This document shows positions 1-8,951 of a stretch of 64,000 nt of DNA, piece after piece (the stretch's first letter is position 1; every line of letters starts with the position of its first letter). Position numbers and translations under genes: made by a program. Origin of the DNA: Immundisolibacterales bacterium (GTDB lineage Bacteria > Pseudomonadota > Gammaproteobacteria > HK1); contig JAPOPW010000055.1 of the NCBI GenBank assembly GCA_026712715.1, positions 25,384 to 89,383 on the forward strand, read 5' to 3'. Below the pieces are notes generated by a model. That model worked only from the letters and a program-made list of their open reading frames with translations, was not told the origin of the DNA and did not search any database.

Positions 1-353
1 ACTACGACGTGACCCTGGGCTGGACGGGCTACGACCCGTACCGGATCTCGCAGTTCGAGAACGTCCAGCTATGGGTCGACCAGGGCTTCTCGAAGGAAGG
101 GGCGGAGAACTACCTCGGGGCCATCGCGCAGAGCCTCAACAGCCCGAACATGGCCTCCGACCTTCGCATCCCGGGCACCCAGCAGTACGAGGGCATCTGC
201 CTCGACCGCGAGGTCGCCCGCTTCCTCGCCGACGAGATCTCGGTCGAGGAGACGATGGACAACATCTACGAGTGCTGGGAGGAGGTCACCGAGGACTTCG
301 GCCGCGAGCGTCAGGCGGCGCTGTACCGCTCGTCCCTCGGTATCACAAACTAG
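1..353 (+). CDS. ABC sugar importer, solute-binding protein (C-terminal part)
   Basis: This is the C-terminal part of an open frame that enters from the left edge (reading starts at base 3), about 116 residues ending at a TAG. The aromatic-rich helical tail, with WTGYDPYRISQFENVQLW near the front and a GTQQYEG segment, fits family 1 extracellular sugar-binding proteins. The stronger support is position: it lies just upstream of two MalF/MalG-type permeases and a MalK/UgpC-type ATPase on the same strand. It would bind a carbohydrate in the periplasm and deliver it to the permease. The signal peptide and binding-site residues are outside the window, so the substrate cannot be named. Confidence 0.75.
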   Translation, partial: YDVTLGWTGYDPYRISQFENVQLWVDQGFSKEGAENYLGAIAQSLNSPNMASDLRIPGTQQYEGICLDREVARFLADEISVEETMDNIYECWEEVTEDFGRERQAALYRSSLGITN

Positions 354-403
354 CGCAGGACCCGTCCCACCACGAGCGAGAGCGAGACCGAGCCAGGTAA
401 ATC

Positions 404-1594
404 GTGGCAACACGGGACGGCACGATCGGCGGGCGGCGGCCGGGCGAGGACCCGGCCGCCGCCGTCGTCACCACGGCGGCGCTGCGCAGCGGCCGCCTGG
501 CGGAGTGGTTCGATCGCCAGGCCCGCACCCTCTTCATCATGCCCGCCGTGGTCATGATCCTCATCTTCTCGATCTTTCCCCTCATCGCGACGTTCATCCT
601 CTCATTGTCGCGAGTGCGGCTTCGCGGCGGCGGCTACACGATGCGGTACGTCGGCGCGCGCAACTACGAAAAGCAGATCTTCGGCTCCGAGCAGTGGCAC
701 TTTCTCGGCACGTTCGAGGAGGTGAGCGTGCTCGGATGGGTCGTGACCGCCGCGGGGGCGGGGCTCCTCGCCTGGTGGCTCGTCAAGTACTTGCGGGGAC
801 GGAGCGGGCGAGTCAGCGTGGTGGGGACGATCGGCCGGCTCATCACCGCGAGCGTCCTCTTCGGCTTGACGTTCATGTTCGCCGCGACCCTGTTCAGCGG
901 CACGCGGCTCGGCACCCTCGGGGTGACCCTTTTCTACGTCGTGGTCGGCTGCGGCATCCAGTTCCTAATCGGCCTCGGGCTCGCCGTCCTTTGCGCGCAG
1001 CCCATCCGCGGGCGGACCTTCTTCCGCGTCGTCTTCTTCCTTCCGATGATGGTGACCCCGATCGGCATCGGCTTCACGTTCCGCATGATGGCCGACACCG
1101 GCAAGGGCCCGTTCGCGCCGATCTGGCAGTGGATCGGCCTCGGCGACTTCGCGTGGGCGGTGAACCCCTGGACGGCGCGGGCGTTCATCATCGTGGGCGA
1201 CTCCTGGCAGTGGATCCCCTTCATCTTCGTGGTCCTGCTCGCGGCGCTCGAGAACGTGCCGCGCGACCTCGTCGAGGCTGGCCACGTGGACGGGGCAGGG
1301 GGCTGGCAGATCTTCCGCGAGATCACCTGGCCGCAGATCGTGCCGGTGGCGGCCACCGTCATGCTGATCCGGGTCATCGAGGGGTTCAAGCTCGTCGACC
1401 TGCCGAACATGATGACCGGGGGCGGACCCGGGATCGCGACCGAATCGATGACCCTGCACTCCTTCTTCGCCTGGCGGGCGCTCGACCCGGCGCAGTCGGC
1501 CGCGATCTCGTACCTGCTGCTCTTCGTGACGGTGGTCCTTTGCGTCTCCTACTTCATGCTGGTGGTCCGAAAGCGGGCCGCGGTGCACGGATGA
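404..1594 (+). CDS. ABC sugar importer permease, MalF type
   Basis: Inner-membrane permease of a carbohydrate importer, 396 residues from a GTG start. The cytoplasmic EAA loop that docks on the ATPase is visible at residues 291-312 (EAGHVDGAGG then W..F..I..P). TM1 spans about 45-67 and the conserved core TMs follow from about 175. MalF-like permeases of this class are usually near 300 residues. The extra length is a hydrophobic block at about 108-165 that looks like two additional TMs joined by a basic loop. It follows the binding-protein gene by about 50 bp and is in one operon with the next two genes. Confidence 0.88.
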   Translation: MATRDGTIGGRRPGEDPAAAVVTTAALRSGRLAEWFDRQARTLFIMPAVVMILIFSIFPLIATFILSLSRVRLRGGGYTMRYVGARNYEKQIFGSEQWHFLGTFEEVSVLGWVVTAAGAGLLAWWLVKYLRGRSGRVSVVGTIGRLITASVLFGLTFMFAATLFSGTRLGTLGVTLFYVVVGCGIQFLIGLGLAVLCAQPIRGRTFFRVVFFLPMMVTPIGIGFTFRMMADTGKGPFAPIWQWIGLGDFAWAVNPWTARAFIIVGDSWQWIPFIFVVLLAALENVPRDLVEAGHVDGAGGWQIFREITWPQIVPVAATVMLIRVIEGFKLVDLPNMMTGGGPGIATESMTLHSFFAWRALDPAQSAAISYLLLFVTVVLCVSYFMLVVRKRAAVHG

Positions 1595-1633
1595 GGACGA
1601 AGCGATGTTCGGAAAGTCGAGGGTTTGACGAGA

Positions 1634-2737
1634 ATGGCTGAGATTCCGGCCCCGACGCCGGCCCCACTTCCGGCAAGGGCGCGCGCGCGCGGCTTGCGGC
1701 GCTGGTTCGAGCCGGCCCGCATCGGCCAGATGTCCCGGGGCGGCAGCATCGTCGTCTACGGGCTGCTCGTGCTCTGGTCGGCGTTCGTGCTGTTCCCGTT
1801 CTACTGGCTCGCGATCACGTCGCTCAAGCTCCCGGTCGACGTCTTCGACGGGCCGTCCTTCCTCCCCTGGGTCGACTTCACTCCGAACCTCCACGCGTGG
1901 GCGGACCTCCTCGACTTCAGCGCGAAGTCGCCCCTCGCGGAGACGCTCACGCCGTACCGCAATTCCGTCATCATCGCCTTCTGCTCGACCGCGCTCTGCG
2001 TGCTGATCGGAGCCATGGCGGCGTACGCCCTCGCGCGGATCGAGTACAAGCCCCGATTAGGCAACATCCTCGTCTTCGTCGTCCTCATGGTCGTGACGGC
2101 GGTCGCGGTCGGCGTCTACGGCGTGGACCTCTGGATCGCGGCGGCGGTCGGGGGAGCCCTCTTCGTGCTGCTCGCCCGATCGGTCGGCCGCTACTTCAAG
2201 CGCAGCGTCGGCAACGCGGACATCCTGTTCTGGATGATCTCCCAGCGCATCCTGCCGCCGGTGGTCGCGGTGGTGCCGATCTACATGATGTTCCAGAAGG
2301 TGGGGATGCTCGACACCCACCTCGCGATCATCCTCACCTACACCGTCGTCAACCTTCCCATAGTGGTGTGGCTGATGCACGACTTCTTCGCCTCGATCCC
2401 CATCGACCTCGAGGAGAGCGCACAGCTCGACGGCGCCTCGCGGCTGATGACGTTCTTCGAGATCGTGGTTCCGCTCGCGCGGGCGGGGCTCGCGGCCACC
2501 ACCCTGCTGGTGCTGATCCTCTCCTGGAACGAGTACCTGGTCGCCCTCTTCCTCTCGACCACCCAGGCGCAGACCCTGCCGATCCTCGTCGCAGGGATGA
2601 ACGGCGGCGAGAAGGGCATCCTTTGGTGGACGATGGCGGTGGTCATCATCATCATGATCATCCCCGTGATCGCGATGGCGCTCCTGTTGCAGCGCTTCAT
2701 CTCGAAGGGGATCCTGCTCGGAGCGGTAAAGGGATGA
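1634..2737 (+). CDS. ABC sugar importer permease, MalG type
   Basis: Second permease of the importer, 367 residues. I place the start at the ATG at 1634 because GAGGG at about 1617-1623 lies at workable spacing; an in-frame TTG at 1625 is too close to it. The EAA-loop sequence EESAQLDGASRLMTFFEI near the C-terminal third identifies the family. Typical MalG-like proteins have about 280 residues. The excess is a hydrophobic insertion after the second or third TM, with two likely extra TMs ahead of the conserved ILPPVVAVVPIYM region, echoing the insertion in the partner permease. Its TGA stop overlaps the ATG of the ATPase gene. Confidence 0.88.
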   Translation: MAEIPAPTPAPLPARARARGLRRWFEPARIGQMSRGGSIVVYGLLVLWSAFVLFPFYWLAITSLKLPVDVFDGPSFLPWVDFTPNLHAWADLLDFSAKSPLAETLTPYRNSVIIAFCSTALCVLIGAMAAYALARIEYKPRLGNILVFVVLMVVTAVAVGVYGVDLWIAAAVGGALFVLLARSVGRYFKRSVGNADILFWMISQRILPPVVAVVPIYMMFQKVGMLDTHLAIILTYTVVNLPIVVWLMHDFFASIPIDLEESAQLDGASRLMTFFEIVVPLARAGLAATTLLVLILSWNEYLVALFLSTTQAQTLPILVAGMNGGEKGILWWTMAVVIIIMIIPVIAMALLLQRFISKGILLGAVKG

Positions 2738-3894
2738 GCGAGGCCGGAACGATGGCGGACGACGGGGCGGCGATCGGCGGCGGGCGGGCGCACTCGCGCG
2801 CGCGGCGGCTGTCGATCGAGGGGCTGAACAAGTGGTTCGGCTCGAATCACGTCGTCAAGGACCTCAGCATCTCCGTCGAGCCGAGCGAGTTCCTGGTGCT
2901 GCTCGGCCCGTCCGGATGCGGGAAGACGACCGCGCTGCGAATCATCGCGGGGCTCGAGCAGGCGGATTCCGGGCAGGTGCTCCTCGGCGACACCGACGTG
3001 ACGAACGAGCTGCCGAAGTACCGCGACATCGCGATGGTGTTCCAGTCCTACGCGCTCTATCCCCACAAGACGGTCGCCGAGAACATCGGCTTCCCGCTCA
3101 AGGTGCGGGGGCTCAAGCCGGACGAGCGGGCGGAGGCGGTGCGCGATGCGGCCGCCCAGGTCCACATGGAAGAGCTTCTCGAGCGCTACCCGCGCCAGCT
3201 CTCCGGGGGGCAGCGCCAGCGGGTGGCCCTTGCGCGCGCGATCGTTCGCCGCCCCTCCGCGTTCCTGATGGACGAGCCGCTCTCGAACCTCGACGCGAAG
3301 CTGCGCGGCTACATGCGCGCGGAGCTCAAGCACATGCAGCACGAGCTCGGGGTCACCACGGTCTACGTGACCCACGACCAGGTCGAGGCGATGACCCTCG
3401 CGCACCGGGTCGCGATCATGGACGAGGGGGCGCTTCAGCAGATAGGCACCCCGCGCGAGGTGTACGACAATCCCGCAAACCTCTTCGTGGCCGGCTTCAT
3501 GGGCTCGCCGCCGATGAACTTCATCCGCGGGAGCATCGAGAACGGCCGCTTCGAGAGCGGCGGCGGGGTCGGCGTCCCGCTCGAGGGGGAGGGTGTCGGG
3601 GGCGGAACGGCGGCGGTGATGGGCTTCCGGCCGGAGGACGCCGAGGTCGCCGACCCGGGCACCGGACTCTTCGACACGACCGTGTACGCGGCCGAGCTGA
3701 CCGGCGACGTGACCCTGGTCACGGTGGCTCTCGGCGGCGACACGAGCCTCGCGATCAAGATGCCGAAGGAGTACGACGTCGACTTCGACCGCAACGTGGC
3801 GGTCCGATTCCCGCTCGAGCGGGGCTTTCTCTTCGACGCGGCGTCGGGCGAGCGCCTGTCCGCCCGCTTCGCCGTCCCGCCGGGCGCCGCCTGA
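2734..3894 (+). CDS. ABC sugar importer ATPase, MalK/UgpC type
   Basis: Cytoplasmic ATPase of the importer, 386 residues. The start ATG at 2734 overlaps the permease stop (ATGA). Walker A is GPSGCGKT at 58-65, the ABC signature LSGGQ is at 156-160, Walker B FLMDE at 177-181 and the switch histidine is H214. The C-terminal 120 residues fit the TOBE/OB regulatory region of MalK/UgpC proteins. A roughly 25-residue low-complexity N-terminus precedes the ABC fold. In this subfamily the ATPase energises uptake of sugars, polyols or glycerol phosphate; the sequence does not say which. Confidence 0.93.
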   Translation: MSEAGTMADDGAAIGGGRAHSRARRLSIEGLNKWFGSNHVVKDLSISVEPSEFLVLLGPSGCGKTTALRIIAGLEQADSGQVLLGDTDVTNELPKYRDIAMVFQSYALYPHKTVAENIGFPLKVRGLKPDERAEAVRDAAAQVHMEELLERYPRQLSGGQRQRVALARAIVRRPSAFLMDEPLSNLDAKLRGYMRAELKHMQHELGVTTVYVTHDQVEAMTLAHRVAIMDEGALQQIGTPREVYDNPANLFVAGFMGSPPMNFIRGSIENGRFESGGGVGVPLEGEGVGGGTAAVMGFRPEDAEVADPGTGLFDTTVYAAELTGDVTLVTVALGGDTSLAIKMPKEYDVDFDRNVAVRFPLERGFLFDAASGERLSARFAVPPGAA

Positions 3895-3900
3895 GGAACG

Positions 3901-4164
3901 GATTCCGCGTCCGCGCGCCGGTTCGGCGACAAGACCGCGCTCGTGGCCGGCGGCCCGCAGCCGGACGAGATGAAGGACGAGATCGCCAAGGCCTACGTGG
4001 TGCCGAAGCCGGGGGAGGAGGCGGACGAGGAGAGCATCGTCGCCCATTGCCGCGAGCACCTGGCCGCCTACAAGGTCCCGCGCGCGATCCAGTTCGTGGA
4101 CGACGTGCCGGGGACCAGCACCGGCAAGATCATGCGCCGCGAGCTGAAGACCCTCGACGCCTGA
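3901..4164 (+). pseudogene. Acyl-CoA synthetase remnant with internal deletion
   Basis: The frame ending at 4164 has the C-terminal domain of AMP-forming acyl-CoA ligases: a DEMKDEIAKAYVV segment, then YKVPRAIQFVD and the near-terminal STGKIMRREL, which carries the family's catalytic lysine. Only about ten codons upstream the same frame reads RFGDKTALVAGG, which matches the N-terminal opening of such ligases. The roughly 400 intervening residues, with the AMP-binding core, are missing. This looks like a single in-frame internal deletion. The frame has a stop at 3892 and no good start, so it is almost certainly non-functional. Confidence 0.75.
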
Positions 4165-4299
4165 GCCCGCTGCGACTTTGCGCCGAGGACCAGGACGCCG
4201 GCGGGCAGGCGGCGACCGCGGCAGCGGCCGCGTCCCCGCCCACGCGCCGCTGCCTCGTGAGCGGGGCCCCGGAGGGATGTCTCACCGAGATCGCAAACG

Positions 4300-5331
4300 A
4301 TGCGCGCGAGTCACGTCATCCATGTAGTGAGCTGCCACGCCGAGGGCGAGGTGGGGGACGTGATTGTCGGCGGGGTCGCGCCGCCGCCCGGCGCGACGCT
4401 CTGGGAGCAGAGCCGCTTCATCGCGACCGACGGCTGGCTCCGCGACGTGGTTCTCAACGAGCCGCGGGGCGGCGTCTTCCGCCACGTGAACCTGCTCGTC
4501 CCGGCGGTGAACCCGGCCGCGTGCATGGGTTTCGTGATCATGGAGCCCGCCGACACCCCGCCCATGTCCGGCTCCAACAGCCTGTGCGTGGCGACCGTGC
4601 TGCTCGAGACGGGGATCGTTCCGATGACGGAGCCCGAGACGCGGATCGTGCTCGAGGCGCCGGGCGGGATCATCGAGGCGGCCGCCACCTGCCGCGAAGG
4701 AAAGGTCGAGAAGGTCAGGATCCGGAACGTCCCGTCCTTCGCGGACCGCCTGGGCGCACCGATCGAGGTGGAAGGTCTCGGCACCCTCGAGGTGGATACC
4801 GCCTACGGCGGAGACAGCTTCGTCATCGTGGACGCCCCCACCCTCGGCTTCGCGCTCGCCCCCGACGAAGCGCGCGACCTCGCCATGACCGGCGTTCGCA
4901 TCACCCGTGCCGCGAACGAGCAGCTCGGCTTCCGCCACCCCGAGCAGCCGGAGTGGGCGCACATCTCCTTTTGCCAGTTCGCGGCGCCGCTCGAGTACCG
5001 GGACGGACTCGCCCACGGTCGGAACGCGGTCGCGATCCGGCCGGGCAAGATCGACCGATCGCCCTGCGGCACCGGCTGCTCCGCGCGGCTCGCGGTGCTG
5101 CACGCACGGGGGGTGCTCGCCGCCGGCGACCCCTTCATCGGGGTCTCGCCGATCGACTCGCGCTTCGAGTGCCGGATCGAGAGCGAGGCGACGGTCGGCG
5201 ACCACCCTGCCGTCGTGCCCTCGCTCGCGGGGCGCGCGTGGCTGACGGGAACGCATCAGCACACCGTCGACCCGTCCGATCCCTGGCCGCGCGGCTACCG
5301 CCTGAGCGACACCTGGCCCCGGTACTCGTGA
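4300..5331 (+). CDS. Proline racemase / hydroxyproline epimerase family enzyme
   Basis: A 343-residue protein of the proline racemase superfamily (proline racemase, 4-hydroxyproline 2-epimerase, trans-3-hydroxyproline dehydratase). The second catalytic motif is intact as DRSPCGTG with C256. The first motif, which normally supplies the other catalytic cysteine (MCGH), reads MSGSNS, so the acid/base residue is S90. Family members with Ser/Cys pairs are known, so this is a functional variant and not obvious damage, but the exact reaction cannot be chosen. It is a monocistronic plus-strand gene facing the PhyH gene, with a strong hairpin in between. Confidence 0.85.
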   Translation: MRASHVIHVVSCHAEGEVGDVIVGGVAPPPGATLWEQSRFIATDGWLRDVVLNEPRGGVFRHVNLLVPAVNPAACMGFVIMEPADTPPMSGSNSLCVATVLLETGIVPMTEPETRIVLEAPGGIIEAAATCREGKVEKVRIRNVPSFADRLGAPIEVEGLGTLEVDTAYGGDSFVIVDAPTLGFALAPDEARDLAMTGVRITRAANEQLGFRHPEQPEWAHISFCQFAAPLEYRDGLAHGRNAVAIRPGKIDRSPCGTGCSARLAVLHARGVLAAGDPFIGVSPIDSRFECRIESEATVGDHPAVVPSLAGRAWLTGTHQHTVDPSDPWPRGYRLSDTWPRYS

Positions 5332-5374
5332 GCGAAGTTCGGGCCGGATAGCGCCCCCGCTTCCGGACCTCCTG

Positions 5375-5407
5375 CGGGCGGGCGCACTTCCGTGCGCCCC
5401 CTGCCCG
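5375..5407. terminator. Hairpin between convergent genes
   Basis: An 8-bp perfect stem, gggcgcac at 5380-5387 with gtgcgccc at 5392-5399, closes a TTCC loop. An outer cgggc/gcccg pairing extends it with a short bulge. It sits in the gap between two genes that converge, so it could terminate both. No U-tract follows on either strand, so intrinsic termination is not certain. Confidence 0.45.
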
Positions 5408-5501
5408 AACCCGACCGGGAGCCCCCCGGCGACGCGGCGCGCGGCCGTCTTCCCTCGGGCGCGGGAACGCCTCCGGACGTTTCCCGCAACCCGCAGGCGA
5501 G

Positions 5502-7163
5502 TCAGAACAGGCTGCCGTCCATCGTCAGGGGACACCAGCGCGCGATCTTGAGGAAGCGGATGAGGGCCCGATCCGCCTCGCGGGTGCCGATGCGCTCCAG
5601 CGCCTCGACCGCGTAGCCCATGGTGTAGCGGTTCCCGTCCCGGAGCGCCTCGACGAGCGCGCCGGTCGCGGGGGCGGCGGCCGGACCGAGGCGTGCGAGG
5701 GCGAACGAGGCGTTGAACCGCACCTCGTCGTCCTTGTCGAAGAGCGCGCCGGCGAGGGCCTCGGCAGCCGCCGGCGTGCCCTTCTTGAGGCCGAGCCCTT
5801 CGACCGCATTCAGGCGAACGGCCGGGTCCTCGTCGCGGCATCCGTCGACCAGGGCGTCGATGACCTCCGGGGCATCGGTATCGAGCTCGCCGAGGGCGAA
5901 GAGGGCGTACTTTCGAACCCGCGGACCGCCTTCGCGGGCGCCTTCGAGGATGCCTGGCAGGGCGGGCAGCCCGGCCGCGACCAGGCCGTGCGCGGCGTTT
6001 CGCGCCACCATCTCGAGCTCGCTCTTCTGGCCTTCGTCGATGAAGCAGCGGGCGTCGTCGACGTTTTCACCATCGTCCGCGCGCAGGGCCGCGACGAGCG
6101 GCGCGACCCCCGCCTCGCCGACATGGGCGAGCGCATACGCCGCGTTGAGGCCGACGGCCTCGTTCTCGTCGCCCAGCAGCTCGACGAGGGACGCGGCCGC
6201 AGGCGCCGCGCGGGAGCCTAGGCGCGCGATGGCGGCGACCGCCTCGGCCCGTGCGTGATGGTCCACGCCACCCGTGCGGTCCAGCGCGGCCTCGAGGGCG
6301 TCTTCCAGACTCACACCGGAGTCCGGTGTGAGGGCCGGAAGCGGTCGCCCGCCGAGCCAGTGCCAGGTGGAGCGCCACACCGGCTCCATCCGGTAGGCCG
6401 GAAGCTCGGACGGGTTGCGCCACCTGGCGCCCGCGCTATCCCAGGTGACGCCCTCGGGGCGACGCATCCGCATGAACTCGAACTTCACCATGAACCGCTT
6501 GAGGTCCGTGAAGTTCTTCATTTTCCGGTGCCAGATGTCGTAGTGGATCATCACGCACCCCCCGCCCTTGCCTCGCGTATGGCTACCGAGCTGGTCGATG
6601 TCCGCGAGCTTCTGGGCGATGTACTGGCTGCCCGGGATGACCCCGGTCGGGCCGATGCGTTCGTAGATGTCCTGGGGGTAGTACATGATCATCACCCACC
6701 ACGGGTGATGGTTGTGGACCTTGCGCTTGTACCCCCAGTAGCTGTCGTGGTGCCAGACCTGCTGGTCGCTCCCCGGCGGGTTGTCGTGCAGCACCCGGTG
6801 GGGGTGCATCATGTAGTCCTCGCCGAGCACGCTCGTGAGGGCGCCCTTGATCACGGGGTCGTCGAACACGAGCTGCAGCTCCGGCACCACCGGGAGGAGG
6901 TTGTTGCCGGGGTTGTGGTCGTTGTCGTCCCCGATGAGCTCGACGAAGCGGTCGAACATCTCGCGGTGAAACTGCGCGGGGAGCTCGGGCTGCAGCGCGA
7001 GATGGCCGTTCGCGAGAAACGATCGCACCTGCTCGTCGGAGAGAAGCTTCGGGGCGGTGTCGCGCAGCAGGCTCGGTCGCTGCTCCAGGGTCGTGACGCC
7101 CTGCGCATGGTCGAATTGCCGCTGGTACTTCCAGACCGGCGCATTCGCCGCGGCGATTTCCAT
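5502..7163 (-). CDS. Phytanoyl-CoA dioxygenase-like protein fused to HEAT repeats
   Basis: The start is the ATG at 7163, preceded by a near-perfect AAGGAGGT; 553 residues. Residues about 40-240 have the PhyH-type Fe(II)/2-oxoglutarate oxygenase fold. The metal triad is suggested by H138-x-D140 in VWHHDSYWG and a distal histidine in IHYDIWHRKMKN (H207 or H212), the arginine of the latter being a candidate 2-oxoglutarate contact. From about 310 to the end the sequence changes to alanine- and leucine-rich HEAT/PBS-lyase-type repeats (RAEAVAAIARLG, NAAYALAHVG, NASFALARLG). The repeat half probably binds a protein partner. The substrate is unknown. Confidence 0.87.
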   Translation of the reverse strand: MEIAAANAPVWKYQRQFDHAQGVTTLEQRPSLLRDTAPKLLSDEQVRSFLANGHLALQPELPAQFHREMFDRFVELIGDDNDHNPGNNLLPVVPELQLVFDDPVIKGALTSVLGEDYMMHPHRVLHDNPPGSDQQVWHHDSYWGYKRKVHNHHPWWVMIMYYPQDIYERIGPTGVIPGSQYIAQKLADIDQLGSHTRGKGGGCVMIHYDIWHRKMKNFTDLKRFMVKFEFMRMRRPEGVTWDSAGARWRNPSELPAYRMEPVWRSTWHWLGGRPLPALTPDSGVSLEDALEAALDRTGGVDHHARAEAVAAIARLGSRAAPAAASLVELLGDENEAVGLNAAYALAHVGEAGVAPLVAALRADDGENVDDARCFIDEGQKSELEMVARNAAHGLVAAGLPALPGILEGAREGGPRVRKYALFALGELDTDAPEVIDALVDGCRDEDPAVRLNAVEGLGLKKGTPAAAEALAGALFDKDDEVRFNASFALARLGPAAAPATGALVEALRDGNRYTMGYAVEALERIGTREADRALIRFLKIARWCPLTMDGSLF

Positions 7164-7427
7164 CGTGCTACCTCCTTCGTTCGTCTCGCCATTCCGGGCG
7201 GCAGGGGTCGGCCGCGCGGGAAACCGGCCGGCCACCGACGGCGGCACCGCCGGACCGTGCGCTCCGGGAGCGGAGAGGATAGGTACTTCGATTGTTCGGG
7301 TCGAGGGCGATCGCGCCCGGATTTCCGGTCCTGCACCGACCTGCGGCGGGCCTCGCCGCGGCGCTCCGCACCGGGGTGCGCCGGCGGCGGGCAGGACGAC
7401 GGGAGGCCGCCGGCGCGCGGCGGAATG

Positions 7428-8846
7428 CTACCCGCCGTTCGCCTTGGCGTGGTGGGCGGCGATCACCTCCGCGACGCAGCAGGTGAGCCGCTTGCCCGTA
7501 GGCACGTGCAGGAACTCGTTCGGACCGTGGGCGTTGGACTCGGGGCCGAGCACGCCGGTGATGAGGAACTGGGCGTCGGGGAACTTCTCGCCCAGCATGC
7601 CCATGAACGGGATGGTGCCTCCTTCGCCCATGTACACCGCCTCCGGGCCGAAGTACGCGGCGGACGCGCGCCGCACCGCGCGGTCGAGCCACCGCGCGAC
7701 CGGCGGCGCCTCCCAGCCGGGCGCCGCATGGTCGGCGCAGAACCGAACCCGCGCCCCGTGCGGCGGGTCGTGCTCGAAGAGCGCGCGCATCGTCTCGGCC
7801 GCCGCGGCCGGATCGCAGGTCGGCGGAAGGCGCAGCGACAGCTTGGCATCGGTACGGGGGCGGGCGACGTTCCCCGCATTGCCGATCTCGGGAATTCCGG
7901 CGGCGCCGGTAATCTCGAGCGCCGGGCGCCAGGTGCGGCTCAGCACGAGCTCGACCGGGTCGGTGGTCGCGGGGCCCGCGCCGTCCACGAACGGGAATCG
8001 CTCGTGGAGCCGGCTCCCGAGGACGGCCGCCGCCTCCTCGGCCTGCGACCGCCGCTCGGGCGGGATCTGCGCGTGCAGGGCGTCGATCAGGATCCGTCCG
8101 TCGCGCTCGTCCTCGAGGCGCGAGAGCAGCCGGCGAAGGATCCGGAACGTGGAGGGAACGATCCCGCCGGCGTCCCCGGAGTGGACGCCCTCCTCCAGCA
8201 CCTCGACTTCGAGTGTCCCGCCCGCCAGGCCGCGGAGCGAGGTGGTGCACCAGAGCCGTTCGTAGTCGCCGCAGCCCGAATCCAGGCACACGACCAGGCT
8301 CGGGGTCCCGATTCGCGCCCGCAGGGCGTCGATGTAGTGGGGAAGGTCGTAGCTCCCGCTCTCCTCGCACGCCTCGATGATCACCACGCAACGCGCGTGC
8401 GGCACGCCCTGCTCCGCGAGCGCTCCGAGGGCCGCGAGCGAACCGTAGATTGCATAGCCGTCGTCCGCGCCGCCGCGCCCGTAGAGACGATCGCCGTCCA
8501 CCTTGGGCGTCCACGGTCCGAGCCCGTCGCGCCAGCCCGTCATCTCGGGCTGCTTGTCGAGGTGGCCGTAGAGGAGGAGGCAGTCGTCGCCCTCCCCGGG
8601 GACCTCGATGAAGATGAGCGGGGTGCGTCCCGGGAGACGGACCACCTCGAGCTGCATCCCGCGCGGGGCGTTGGCTTCGCACCACCTGACCATGTGCGCG
8701 ACGGCGGCCTCCATGTAGCCGTGCTCGGCCCAATCCGGGTCGAACTGCGGCGACTTGTTCGGGATGCGGATGTACTCGGCGAGCTCGGGCACGATGGAAT
8801 CGTCCCAGAGCTCCTCGACGTGCTGGCGAATTCGGTTGGCGTCCAC
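7428..8846 (-). CDS. M20-family metallopeptidase (dipeptidase-like)
   Basis: 472 residues from a GTG at 8846 that has GAAGGAGG at good spacing; an upstream in-frame start at 8888 has no such support. M20 metal-site motifs are clear: YGHLDKQPE (H95, D97), YGRGGADDG (D128) and the EACEESGS acidic pair (E161-E162). The insertion between the halves fits the dimerisation domain of the family. Related enzymes hydrolyse dipeptides or N-acyl amino acids in the cytoplasm. It lies downstream of ychF on the same strand with a gap of about 105 bp, and probably has its own ribosome site rather than coupling. Confidence 0.88.
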   Translation of the reverse strand: MDANRIRQHVEELWDDSIVPELAEYIRIPNKSPQFDPDWAEHGYMEAAVAHMVRWCEANAPRGMQLEVVRLPGRTPLIFIEVPGEGDDCLLLYGHLDKQPEMTGWRDGLGPWTPKVDGDRLYGRGGADDGYAIYGSLAALGALAEQGVPHARCVVIIEACEESGSYDLPHYIDALRARIGTPSLVVCLDSGCGDYERLWCTTSLRGLAGGTLEVEVLEEGVHSGDAGGIVPSTFRILRRLLSRLEDERDGRILIDALHAQIPPERRSQAEEAAAVLGSRLHERFPFVDGAGPATTDPVELVLSRTWRPALEITGAAGIPEIGNAGNVARPRTDAKLSLRLPPTCDPAAAAETMRALFEHDPPHGARVRFCADHAAPGWEAPPVARWLDRAVRRASAAYFGPEAVYMGEGGTIPFMGMLGEKFPDAQFLITGVLGPESNAHGPNEFLHVPTGKRLTCCVAEVIAAHHAKANGG

Positions 8847-8951
8847 GGGTGCCTCCTTCGGTGCAACGGAGCGGGTTGCCCATACCATGCGCGACGCGAC
8901 GGCGGCTGTCGACTTTCGTCGGCCCGGAAGGCCGCGTTCGCCGCCGACCGG

